Positions 8,725-16,112 of a stretch of DNA of 64,000 bases are shown piece after piece. Positions within the stretch are counted from its first letter, which is position 1. Every line of letters starts with the position of its first letter. The stretch spans positions 1 to 64,000 of the forward strand of contig JAQSYI010000032.1 in NCBI GenBank assembly GCA_029256185.1, in the 5' to 3' direction. Under the pieces are notes generated by a model. The model ran no database searches, was not told where the DNA came from, and worked only from the letters and a program-made list of their open reading frames with translations. Made by a program: the position numbers and the translations under genes. This stretch comes from Paenibacillaceae bacterium. Its GTDB lineage: Bacteria; Bacillota; Bacilli; Paenibacillales; NBRC-103111.

Positions 8725-9174
8725 GTGATTATTGATTCTGCATGGTTCGGGGAGCTTGAGGTCAAGGATGAAGAAGTTCTGACCTTCCTGCAAGGAATGC
8801 CCGGTTTCGAGTCGCACCAAAAATATGTTCTATTGAAGCCGGAAGAATTATCGCCCTTTGCCTATTTACAATCTGTTGAGGAGCGGGAGCTGTCCTTTTT
8901 GACGGTGGACCCATTTGCAGTATATCCTCAATATGATTTTATGCTTTCGACAGAAGTCCAGGAGGAACTCGGCATTGTGTCTGAGCAGGATGTGAAGGTG
9001 CTTGCAGTCGTTACAAGCAAAGAGAACGTTGCGGATATGACCATGAACCTGCTGGCACCTCTAATCTTCAACGTGCGGGAAAAAACAGGAAAACAGGTTG
9101 TCTTGCATAACACGTCCTACTCAGTAAAGCATGCGTTGCTTCAGGCGGAAGAGCATGCGGGAAGCGAGGGGTAG
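8725..9174 (+). CDS. fliW: FliW flagellar assembly factor
   Basis: 149 aa starting at GTG 8725. Family features are GVLTF-like opening (VLTFLQGMPGFESHQKYVLL), FAYLQSVEERELSFLTVDPF and the C-terminal NLLAPLIFNVREKTGKQVVL. FliW binds CsrA allosterically and also flagellin. When flagellin is low, FliW frees it and releases CsrA repression; free flagellin sequesters FliW, so CsrA represses hag translation. The partner csrA starts 5 nt after the fliW stop and hag follows, so the whole regulatory circuit is encoded here. Confidence 0.93.
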   Translation: MIIDSAWFGELEVKDEEVLTFLQGMPGFESHQKYVLLKPEELSPFAYLQSVEERELSFLTVDPFAVYPQYDFMLSTEVQEELGIVSEQDVKVLAVVTSKENVADMTMNLLAPLIFNVREKTGKQVVLHNTSYSVKHALLQAEEHAGSEG

Positions 9175-9178
9175 AAGC

Positions 9179-9421
9179 ATGCTGGTTCTGTCGCGCAAAA
9201 AAGGGGAATCGATCATGATCGGAGATCAGATCGAATTGGTCATTCTCGGCACCGAAGGGGATACCATCCGGATTGGGGTTAATGCACCGAGAAGCATCAA
9301 TGTATACCGCAAGGAAGTATACGATTCCATCAAAGCCTCCAATGTGGAGGCCTCTATGGCAAGGATATCTCCTTCTCAACTGCCTAAAATGATGAAAAAG
9401 GAAGATAACTCTAGAAAATGA
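9179..9421 (+). CDS. csrA: CsrA translational regulator
   Basis: 80 aa from ATG 9179 with GCGAGGGG just upstream. It has the canonical MLVLSRKKGESIMIGDQIEL opening, the core GVNAPRSINVYRKEVYDSI, and the basic C-terminal tail that FliW contacts in Gram-positive CsrA. It is a dimeric beta-sheet RNA-binding protein recognising GGA in hairpin loops. Its predicted target is the leader of the next gene, hag. The C-terminal extension (about residues 55-80, rich in Lys/Ser) is slightly longer than in B. subtilis (74 aa). Confidence 0.94.
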   Translation: MLVLSRKKGESIMIGDQIELVILGTEGDTIRIGVNAPRSINVYRKEVYDSIKASNVEASMARISPSQLPKMMKKEDNSRK

Positions 9422-9455
9422 GGAGATATTCGAAGTATATCTGAAATAATGTTGG

Positions 9456-9480
9456 TAAAATCATAATATAGGCCCGAATT
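9456..9480 (+). promoter_or_regulatory. Candidate sigma-D promoter of the flagellin gene
   Basis: TAAA (9456-9459), 14-nt spacer, CCGAATT (9474-9480) is the best sigma-D-like pair in the 202-nt gap between csrA and hag. The -10 departs from CCGATAT. A second GTCGATAAT at 9517-9525 lacks a matching -35. Call is tentative. Confidence 0.35.
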
Positions 9481-9539
9481 TAAAGAAATTAAAGATTTCA
9501 CTTCCATGCAAGATAAGTCGATAATTGTAGTAATGGCTC

Positions 9540-9616
9540 ATATAGGGCGGCCGACCTATATCGAAGCTCATCATACATCCACATGGACGTGGATTACGAA
9601 CCCTTCAAGGAGGAAG
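9540..9616 (+). promoter_or_regulatory. Flagellin mRNA leader with two CsrA-type GGA hairpins
   Basis: Three successive hairpins precede the hag start. The first is ATATAGG/CCTATAT (9540-9546, 9555-9561). The second is ATCCAC-ATGGAC-GTGGAT (9577-9594), with GGA in a hexaloop. The third is CTTC-AAGGAG-GAAG (9603-9616), in which GGA is part of the Shine-Dalgarno. The last two match the architecture known for CsrA BS1/BS2 sites on B. subtilis hag: one upstream site and one masking the ribosome binding site, 24 nt apart. CsrA encoded just upstream would block translation here. Confidence 0.78.
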
Positions 9617-9623
9617 AAAACAA

Positions 9624-11294
9624 ATGAGAATTAATCACAACATTGCAGCTCTGAACACCCTGCGTCAATTGGGTAACAACACTACCGGTTCCAGCAAGAA
9701 CCTGGAAAAGCTCTCTTCCGGTCTTCGCATCAACCGTGCTGGCGACGATGCCGCTGGTCTGGCGATCTCCGAAAAAATGCGCGCGCAAATCCGCGGCTTG
9801 GACATGGCTTCCAAGAACGCGCAAGACAGCATCTCCCTGATTCAAACTGCTGAAGGTGCTATGAACGAAACTCACAGCATTCTGCAACGGATGCGCGAGC
9901 TGGCTGTTCAATCGTCCAATGATACCAACACTGTTGAAGACCGTGAAAAGCTGCAAAAGGAAATTGACCAGTTGACCTCCGAAATCAACCGGATCGGCAA
10001 AACCACTCAATTCAACAACAAGAACCTGTTGAATGGTGATTTGTCCTCCAAGTATGTTGCTGCAGGAACACCGGAAACTCACGTTGTCAAAGCAGTAGAT
10101 GCAGAAGTTGATGTTAATTTTGCAACTGGTGTAACTTACAATAACGTTTCAACAACTGGTACTAAACCAGCTGATTTTAAAGTGACAGTTGCTGCAGATG
10201 ATGGTGCTTTGTTTAATTGGGATGCCATTGACGATGGTGCAACTAATACCATTACTGTCACTAAGACCACTGCTGGTCTAAAGGTTGAAATTGCGGCTGA
10301 CGATGGTACTGATAGCCTTGATGTTGAAGCTGATCTTGTTGCCAACTCCGATGGCAGTTATTCATACAATGCCCATGGCGTTAGCTTTACTCTGAGTAAA
10401 GCTGATTATGATGGGATGGGAGCAACTGATACAGTAGTAGTTGATTTGTCAGCCATTGCTACAGCAGCAACTGATACTGATGTTTCCGGAACATATGGTA
10501 CCAAATCTAACTACACTACTGCAACAGATGGATCAAGTGCAGTTACATTGACAAATGGAGTAAACGTCATTGATGACTTCAAGGTTGACGATGCTCTTAC
10601 AAATGTGGCCAATGTAACTATTGCTTTTGATGGTACAGATTTGGTTGTTTCCTTAAAGGATAAAGCTGGTGCAGATGTTGCTAAAACTACAATTACAACT
10701 GTTACTCCAGGCACGGCGTATACTTTTGATAACTACGGAGTATCTTTCACAATAAATGATCAACTGGATGCAGCTGATGATTTCATTGCCAGCATTGATT
10801 TGACAACGAAAAATGTCGACACTACAGCAACTGTGGACAAGTCCCTTACCTTCCAAATTGGTTCCAACGAACATCAAACCATGTCCTTGGCTATTGAAGA
10901 TATTCAGGCCAAAGCACTGGGCCTAGTAGGATCCGGAACGGGGTTCTCTGCAACTGAAACTGTTACAGATGGTACCAACAATAAGGCGATTGAAAAGTCT
11001 CTGGACATCGTTAGCAATGCTGCTAATGCCATTACTGTAATTGATGCAGCAATCAATACTGTGTCTGACGAACGTTCCAAGCTGGGGGCTGTTCAAAACC
11101 GTCTGGAGCACACCATCAATAACCTGAGCACTTCTTCCGAAAACCTGACCGCTGCTGAATCCCGTATTCGTGATGTGGATATGGCCAAGGAAATGATGGA
11201 GTTCACCAAGAACAACATCCTGACTCAAGCCGCTCAAGCGATGCTGGCTCAAGCCAACCAACAACCGCAAGGCGTACTGCAACTGCTTCGTTAA
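9624..11294 (+). CDS. hag: Flagellin with a large variable central domain
   Basis: 556 aa. The conserved D0/D1 N-terminus (residues 1 to ~140; MRINHNIAALNTLRQL, SGLRINRAGDDAAGLAISEK) and C-terminus (about 475-556; RIRDVDMAKEMMEFTKNNIL, ending QQPQGVLQLLR) are textbook flagellin. The middle (about 145-470) is long, Thr/Asp/Ala-rich and beta-like, and would form surface D2/D3 domains. It is clearly richer in A/T codons than the ends. At 556 aa it is about twice the size of B. subtilis Hag (304 aa). Expression is probably driven by sigma-D and limited by CsrA. It ends at a strong terminator. Confidence 0.95.
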   Translation: MRINHNIAALNTLRQLGNNTTGSSKNLEKLSSGLRINRAGDDAAGLAISEKMRAQIRGLDMASKNAQDSISLIQTAEGAMNETHSILQRMRELAVQSSNDTNTVEDREKLQKEIDQLTSEINRIGKTTQFNNKNLLNGDLSSKYVAAGTPETHVVKAVDAEVDVNFATGVTYNNVSTTGTKPADFKVTVAADDGALFNWDAIDDGATNTITVTKTTAGLKVEIAADDGTDSLDVEADLVANSDGSYSYNAHGVSFTLSKADYDGMGATDTVVVDLSAIATAATDTDVSGTYGTKSNYTTATDGSSAVTLTNGVNVIDDFKVDDALTNVANVTIAFDGTDLVVSLKDKAGADVAKTTITTVTPGTAYTFDNYGVSFTINDQLDAADDFIASIDLTTKNVDTTATVDKSLTFQIGSNEHQTMSLAIEDIQAKALGLVGSGTGFSATETVTDGTNNKAIEKSLDIVSNAANAITVIDAAINTVSDERSKLGAVQNRLEHTINNLSTSSENLTAAESRIRDVDMAKEMMEFTKNNILTQAAQAMLAQANQQPQGVLQLLR

Positions 11295-11310
11295 TTTCAG
11301 GCGCTCTTAC

Positions 11311-11350
11311 AAGAAGACTCGAGACTATTCTCGGGTCTTCTTTCTGTTTT
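11311..11350 (+). terminator. Terminator of hag
   Basis: A 14-bp stem with one G-U pair (11311-11324 with 11329-11342, loop CTAT) leads into TTCTGTTTTT. Confidence 0.85.
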
Positions 11351-11386
11351 TACATTTTTTCTATGTTGTTGTCTATAAGTCTCTAA

Positions 11387-11411
11387 TTAATCTGCAGATT
11401 CCTTCCGATAT
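11387..11411 (+). promoter_or_regulatory. Candidate sigma-D promoter for flaG-fliD-fliS-fliT
   Basis: TTAA (11387-11390), 14-nt spacer, then a perfect CCGATAT (11405-11411), 40 nt before the flaG start and just after the hag terminator. Confidence 0.6.
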
Positions 11412-11450
11412 ATACAGTAACTATTACAAGAGGGCTTGGAGGGACTTAGT

Positions 11451-11858
11451 ATGAATACCAACGATATTTCATTTAACTCCGCCAGTTATTCCGGCGTGGA
11501 GCGCATTGTTGTTCCGGATTCATCAGCGAAATACAAAGAAGCAGCAGCTAGCACGGCATCTTCCAGCCCATTGCCCATACAGACAGCCAAGCAGCTGCGG
11601 CAGGCGGAGCTTCAGGGAGAAAGCGTTCCGATAAGTGATGAACAATTAATCCGCGCTATCGAACGATCGGTTAAGGCATTGCAAGGAGCCCAGACCTCCT
11701 TGGAATTCTCCGTCCATGACAAAACCAAACAAATCATGGTCAAAGTATTGGACAAGGAATCGGGGGAAGTTATTCGGGAGATCCCACCGGAGAAAACCAT
11801 GGATTTCGTGGCAAAGCTATGGGAGTTGGCCGGAATACTCGTCGATGAACGTCGTTAA
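11451..11858 (+). CDS. flaG: FlaG flagellar protein
   Basis: 135 aa from ATG 11451 with TTGGAGGG upstream. The N-terminal half is Ser/Ala-rich and unstructured. The C-terminal FlaG domain (about 65-135) has the pattern ISDEQLIRAIERSVKAL, TSLEFSVHDKTKQIMVKVLD and GEVIREIPPEKTMDFVAKLWE. FlaG influences filament length in other bacteria; the molecular role is unclear. First gene of the flaG-fliD-fliS-fliT transcription unit. Confidence 0.9.
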   Translation: MNTNDISFNSASYSGVERIVVPDSSAKYKEAAASTASSSPLPIQTAKQLRQAELQGESVPISDEQLIRAIERSVKALQGAQTSLEFSVHDKTKQIMVKVLDKESGEVIREIPPEKTMDFVAKLWELAGILVDERR

Positions 11859-11889
11859 AATATGAAATGCGAAGGGAGAGTGGGTTGCA

Positions 11890-13764
11890 TTGGTCAGCTC
11901 CATTAATTCCAATCGAATAACTGGCTTGGCATCCGGGATGGATACGGATGAATTGGTCAAGAAGCTGATACAGGCTCAGAGGGCGCCTCTGGACAAGTAT
12001 GCCAAGGCAAAGCAGATGCTGGAGTGGAAGCAGCAGGATTACCGGAATATGAATACAAAGTTAATGGAATTCCGTACGTCGGCATTTAATATGACGCTGA
12101 GCCAGCCTTACTCAGCCCGCAAGATATCGCTTACGAATGAAAGTGTGGCAACTGTTTCGGCGGGAACCAATACGAACGAAGGAACATACACCCTAAAGGT
12201 TAAACAACTGGCTCAGGCAGCCTCGCTCACTTCGGGGAAACTAGGGGCCAAGGAGCTCGCTGCAGGTGTAAAGGAACCTGGGGCTGTTACGTTAGCGGAG
12301 TTGGATAGCGATATTGGCAATACCTCACTGACCGTTAGTGGAGAGAAAGGAACTGCGACTATCTCCGTAACTGGTGCAACGAAGGTTTCCGATCTGGTGG
12401 CCATGATTAATTCCCGGTCGGCGGCAACGGGGGTGAAGGCTTCCTATGATTCCAATTTGGATGCCCTGTTCTTTTCTTCATCTACTACGGGGGCTAATGC
12501 AAAGGTGGGGTTGACTTCTGAATCCTCCGATTTACTTACAGCTCTGCAGGTAACAGGTGGAGACTACGAGATGTATTCGGGTGATCCTGATAAGGTTTTT
12601 GTCAATGAGGGCTTGGCTGCCGATGCGAAGCAGCTAATCGATAAGACAATAACAGGGACTCAGAACTTCATCATTAAAGGTCTGGAGGAAGACCATTCTT
12701 TCAATATTACCAAGAATACGACCATTGGCGGTCTAATAACAGAAATAAATGATAAGCTGGCCAGCAAAGGAGTTACGGCAGCGCTTGACGTAACAGGCCA
12801 CCTGGTTGTTCATAACAGCAGTGGAGAACAATTGACCTTCGGTGGAGATGGTCTGGCCGCAGTGGGTTTTGAGGGCGGAGAAGTTTCCGCTACTCCCGGT
12901 TATGCTCAGTCAGGCAAGAATGCCAGCGTGGAGTTTAATGGCGTTAAAGGAGAATATTCCAGCAACACCTTTACGGTCAATGGCATGACCATCTCGGCAA
13001 AGAATGAAGACGAAAGTGTGACAACGACCATCACGGTTACCCAAGATGCAGATGCCATTTATGAATCCGTTAAATCCTTTGTAGATAAGTATAATCAGTT
13101 GGTTTCGGACGTTAATTCTGTATTGTCCGAGCTGAAGTATAAGGATTTTGAGCCGCTTACGGCTGAACAAAAGGCAGATATGAGCGAGGATGAAATTAAG
13201 AAGTGGGAAGAAAAGGCGATGAGTGGTACACTGCGCCATGATTCTCTCTTGAACAGCGGGATGCTGGCCTTCCGCAATGCGTTTGCAGGCATTGTTTCTG
13301 GGCTGCCATCCGGACAGTTGAAGAATTTGGGTGAGATCGGAATTTCCGCCACACTTGTTAAGGATGGAGTAGTCACGGGTTACCAGGATGAGAATGGTAA
13401 ACTTTATATTGATGAAGCCAAATTGAAAAAAGCAATTACGGAACGTCCTGATGAAATAAAAGCCTTGTTTACTGCGGATGACAACATAAAAAATTCATCT
13501 GCCGGAGACGGCATTGCGACACGGCTATATCAAGCTGCGGATACTGTAATGAGGCAGATTACAGAACGGGCAGGTAATTCCGATATGGTAGAAGATAATT
13601 ATACAATGGGCAAGGAGAGTAGGAGAATTGACGATGAAATCACGCGGCTAACCTTGCGGCTTGAAGCAATGGAAACCCGGTATTACAATCAATTTTCCGC
13701 AATGGAGAACTATTTGAACCAAATGAACAGTCAAAGTGCTTGGCTGTCTCAACAGTTTGCTTGA
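11890..13764 (+). CDS. fliD: FliD flagellar filament cap (HAP2)
   Basis: 624 aa starting at TTG 11890 (MVSSINSNRITGLASGMD), with GAAGGGAGAG upstream. The N-terminal FliD domain contains GLASGMDTDELVKKLI and TPLDKY-like RAPLDKYAKAKQMLEWKQQDYR. The C-terminal FliD domain contains DKYNQLVSDVNSVLSELKY, GEIGISATLVKDG and the terminal helical ITRLTLRLEAMETRYYNQFSAME. FliD forms the cap that folds flagellin at the filament tip. It is longer than B. subtilis FliD (498 aa) owing to the central beta-rich region. Confidence 0.93.
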   Translation: MVSSINSNRITGLASGMDTDELVKKLIQAQRAPLDKYAKAKQMLEWKQQDYRNMNTKLMEFRTSAFNMTLSQPYSARKISLTNESVATVSAGTNTNEGTYTLKVKQLAQAASLTSGKLGAKELAAGVKEPGAVTLAELDSDIGNTSLTVSGEKGTATISVTGATKVSDLVAMINSRSAATGVKASYDSNLDALFFSSSTTGANAKVGLTSESSDLLTALQVTGGDYEMYSGDPDKVFVNEGLAADAKQLIDKTITGTQNFIIKGLEEDHSFNITKNTTIGGLITEINDKLASKGVTAALDVTGHLVVHNSSGEQLTFGGDGLAAVGFEGGEVSATPGYAQSGKNASVEFNGVKGEYSSNTFTVNGMTISAKNEDESVTTTITVTQDADAIYESVKSFVDKYNQLVSDVNSVLSELKYKDFEPLTAEQKADMSEDEIKKWEEKAMSGTLRHDSLLNSGMLAFRNAFAGIVSGLPSGQLKNLGEIGISATLVKDGVVTGYQDENGKLYIDEAKLKKAITERPDEIKALFTADDNIKNSSAGDGIATRLYQAADTVMRQITERAGNSDMVEDNYTMGKESRRIDDEITRLTLRLEAMETRYYNQFSAMENYLNQMNSQSAWLSQQFA

Positions 13765-13824
13765 TCATAAGAGTATTGGCAATAGGTAAGCGGTGCTAAG
13801 TAAAATGAATAGGGGGAGACACCA

Positions 13825-14229
13825 TTGATTCAAGCTCAAGCTCAGAGAAATAAGTACCTGGAAACGACTATTCAGACGGCTTCACCCATTCAATTGCTGG
13901 TCATGTTATGTGATGGTGCTGTCAGGTTCTGCAAGCAGGGGATTGAAGCGATGAAGAATCATCAGTATGAGGATGCCAATAATTATATTGTACGCGTCCA
14001 GAATATCGTCAGTGAGTTTGTAATTACGCTGGACCGCAGTTCACCTATGGCAGAGGGGCTTCTCAAGCTGTACGAATACTTTAACTTCCGGTTAATCGAA
14101 GCGAATATCAAGAAGGATTATACCATTGTCGAGGAAGTGCAGGGATATCTGATGGAGCTTAAAGAAACCTGGATTCAGGCCTCCAAGCTGGCGGGGAGTT
14201 CTGCTACTTCGGGAAACAAGCATGGATGA
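13825..14229 (+). CDS. fliS: FliS flagellin export chaperone
   Basis: 134 aa, TTG start at 13825 after AGGGGGAGA. Family motifs are KYLETTIQTASPIQLLVMLCDGAVRF and the helix RLIEANIKKDYTIVEEVQGYL. FliS binds the C-terminal D0 helix of flagellin in the cytosol and prevents premature polymerisation. It overlaps the next gene by 8 nt. Confidence 0.93.
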   Translation: MIQAQAQRNKYLETTIQTASPIQLLVMLCDGAVRFCKQGIEAMKNHQYEDANNYIVRVQNIVSEFVITLDRSSPMAEGLLKLYEYFNFRLIEANIKKDYTIVEEVQGYLMELKETWIQASKLAGSSATSGNKHG

Positions 14230-14557
14230 GTTAATAGCGCGGTTGGAAGGATTAACAAATAGCCTCATGGCTGAGTTAGAATTCGCTGATCAGGATCGCC
14301 TGGGGCAATTCATGGATGAGCGGCAGCAGATTCTGAGTGCCATGCAGAACCATAACTGGACGGAGGAAGAGAAAGCCGGTTTCCGCTCCCGGATAGCCAC
14401 AATTCTCACATATGATGCTCCCATCCAAGCACGAATGCGTGCGCTTATGAATCAGGCCCATACGCAAACGGGCAAGATCGAGGCAGGGAAAATCCAGCGG
14501 AGTGCTTATGACAACCGTTTTCATGATGAAAGCTACTTTTTTGACCGGAAGTGGTAG
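14222..14557 (+). CDS. fliT: FliT-like flagellar protein
   Basis: 111 aa, predicted as two or three amphipathic helices (MDELIARLEGLTNSLMAELE, FMDERQQILSAMQ, RMRALMNQAHTQTGKIEAGK). Position after fliS with an 8-nt overlap, together with the size, supports FliT, the chaperone for FliD. Sequence conservation in this family is weak, so the assignment rests mainly on synteny. The flagellar block ends here. Confidence 0.75.
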   Translation: MDELIARLEGLTNSLMAELEFADQDRLGQFMDERQQILSAMQNHNWTEEEKAGFRSRIATILTYDAPIQARMRALMNQAHTQTGKIEAGKIQRSAYDNRFHDESYFFDRKW

Positions 14558-14575
14558 CTTCTTCGTTTATTATAT

Positions 14576-14606
14576 GCCGACTATCTCCTTAATTGGGGTA
14601 GTCGGC
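14576..14606 (+). terminator. Terminator of the fliD-fliS-fliT unit
   Basis: Stem GCCGACTA/TAGTCGGC extended by CTCC/GGGG with one bulged T, loop TTAATT. The T tract is weak (TATTGTTGCTTCTT). Confidence 0.7.
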
Positions 14607-14634
14607 TATTGTTGCTTCTTCGCTGTTAGCAATT

Positions 14635-14686
14635 AAAACACCTGTCAATACTGGAAATTAAAAGGCCAGTAGGCGAGGGGTGTTTT
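14635..14686 (+). repeat. Long imperfect palindrome at the left edge of the island
   Basis: Outer arms AAAACACCT (14635-14643) and AGGGGTGTTTT (14676-14686), inner arms TACTGG (14649-14654) and CCAGTA (14666-14671). The right arm ends 3 nt before the transposase-like remnant, so it may be leftover insertion-sequence DNA or a transcriptional hairpin. Confidence 0.5.
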
Positions 14687-14689
14687 CAT

Positions 14690-14824
14690 ATGTTTGCAGT
14701 AACGTTCAGGGAAGGGGGGCTCGAAGGGCTCCTTCACATTCCAGAACCATGGTACATTGATCGAGTCCATTTTAGTCTTGAATTGAAGCAGTTGAATGTG
14801 CATGCAATAAAGAAAATCTCTTAG
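14690..14824 (+). pseudogene. N-terminal remnant of an ISL3-like transposase (tentative)
   Basis: A 44-codon reading frame from ATG 14690 to TAG 14822-14824. It contains LLHIPEPWYIDRVHFSLELK followed by QLNVHA, which resembles the opening of ISL3-family transposases (a short helix, then PW, then a strand pattern of alternating hydrophobics). The zinc-finger and DDE parts are missing, and the DNA that follows up to 14960 shows no continuation. Read as a decayed insertion-sequence scar. The family call is from pattern memory only. Confidence 0.42.
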
Positions 14825-14960
14825 GAGTAGCTTATGAGTTGGCTCCGGTTGAGTGAATGATACAACCCGGTCCACTGAGCGCAATACCGCCACAGTGGGC
14901 TTGCTTTATGTTGGTCCTTCCTCGTCGCGTATGGTCGCCATGTTACTATACCAAGAGGCG

Positions 14961-15964
14961 ATGAGTGCGGAGAATAAGCGGAAGCAGAGGAGAAGCTTAG
15001 TGAGAAAGCTGTTGCCCATCGGGATCAGTGATTTTCGAAAGGTGGTAGAGGATGGATATTACTATGTGGACAAAAGTCCGCTGATCAGGGAACTGTTGGA
15101 TAACGGAAGTGAAGCTATTCTGCAGCCCCGGCCGCGGCGGTTCGGGAAGACACTGAATCTGTCCATGCTGCGGTATTACTTCGAGCGGACGGAAGGGGAT
15201 GCCCGTGGGATGTTCCAAGACTTGGAAATCCTGAAGCAAGGGGAGGCGTATACCAGGCACCAAGGGAAGTATCCGGTAATCTTCTTGACGTTCAAGGATG
15301 TAAAGTGCCAGAGCTGGGAGGAGTGTGTTGGCGAGATTCGCAAGGTGATCGGGGAAGAATACCGCAGACATTACGGGATATTGAGCGGCAATCATTTTTT
15401 TGCAGATGAGAAGGGAACTGTTCGTGTCCATAATGGAACAGATGGCGGATCTCTCGGCTTACCGCGGAAGCGTGAAGCAGCCGAAGGATAATACCAGTCT
15501 GTTCAAAGGGGTGCTGACAGGGATTCTGCGGGTGGCAAAGGAGAGTGTATTCTCAGGGTTGAATAACCTTGAGGTCGGGGGGCGAGGAGTCGGAGAGAGT
15601 CTATCATGCCTTCGTGCTGGGACTGCTGGTAAGCTTGCAGGAGACCTATCTGGTAAGAACCAACCGGGAGAGTGGGTATGGTCGATATGATGTGATGCTG
15701 ATCCCGCGGCAGCCCGCTGAGACCCCATTGTCCGGTGGGGAGCAGCTGGCACATGGAGGACAAGCAAGGCTATGGGCAGGGGGATATGGCAAGGGTGAGA
15801 AGACGAGACGTGGAGAAACGCTGGAAGCAGCTGTGGAAGCCGGGCGAAAGCAACTGACGGAGAAGCGGTACGAGACGGAACTGGAGGAGCTTGGAGTACA
15901 GGAGATCGTCAAGCTGGTCATCGTGTTTGCGGGAAAAGAAGTGAGAGTAGAGCAGGTGAATTAA
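14961..15964 (+). pseudogene. Decayed AAA-ATPase-like / PD-(D/E)XK family gene
   Basis: Three consecutive segments in three different frames. 14961 to ~15385 encodes the PF09820-type AAA-like start: LPIGISDFRKVVEDGYYYVD, the P-loop-like PRRFGKTLNLSMLRYYFE, and FLTFKDVKCQSWEEC. ~15400-15560 encodes the conserved GVLTGILRVAKESVFSGLNN. ~15590-15964 encodes the nuclease half: FVLGLLVSLQETYLVRTNRE, SGYGRYDVMLIPR and the C-terminal EKRYETELEELGVQEIVKLV. An intact member is about 520-580 aa; here the Walker B/sensor region and most of the middle are missing, with at least two frame changes. Intact homologues are abundant, often multicopy, and of uncertain function. Confidence 0.85.
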
Positions 15965-16033
15965 GCAGATTTATCACCTATCAGAAGCAGCTGGTTTCTT
16001 CGACATGATTCTCTACCCTAACCCTTGGATATC

Positions 16034-16042
16034 TGGTATAAT
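16034..16042 (+). promoter_or_regulatory. Extended -10 promoter for the nitrilase-domain gene
   Basis: TGGTATAAT at 16034-16042 is a perfect TATAAT with an upstream TGn. No good -35 is seen, which is usual for extended -10 promoters. It lies about 70 nt before the gene start. Confidence 0.55.
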
Positions 16043-16112
16043 ATGCCTGTATTAGAGGGGCATTTGAAGCGTGGGGCAATGACTCTGGCCGCGCTATGGG
16101 TGGGGAATGAGG

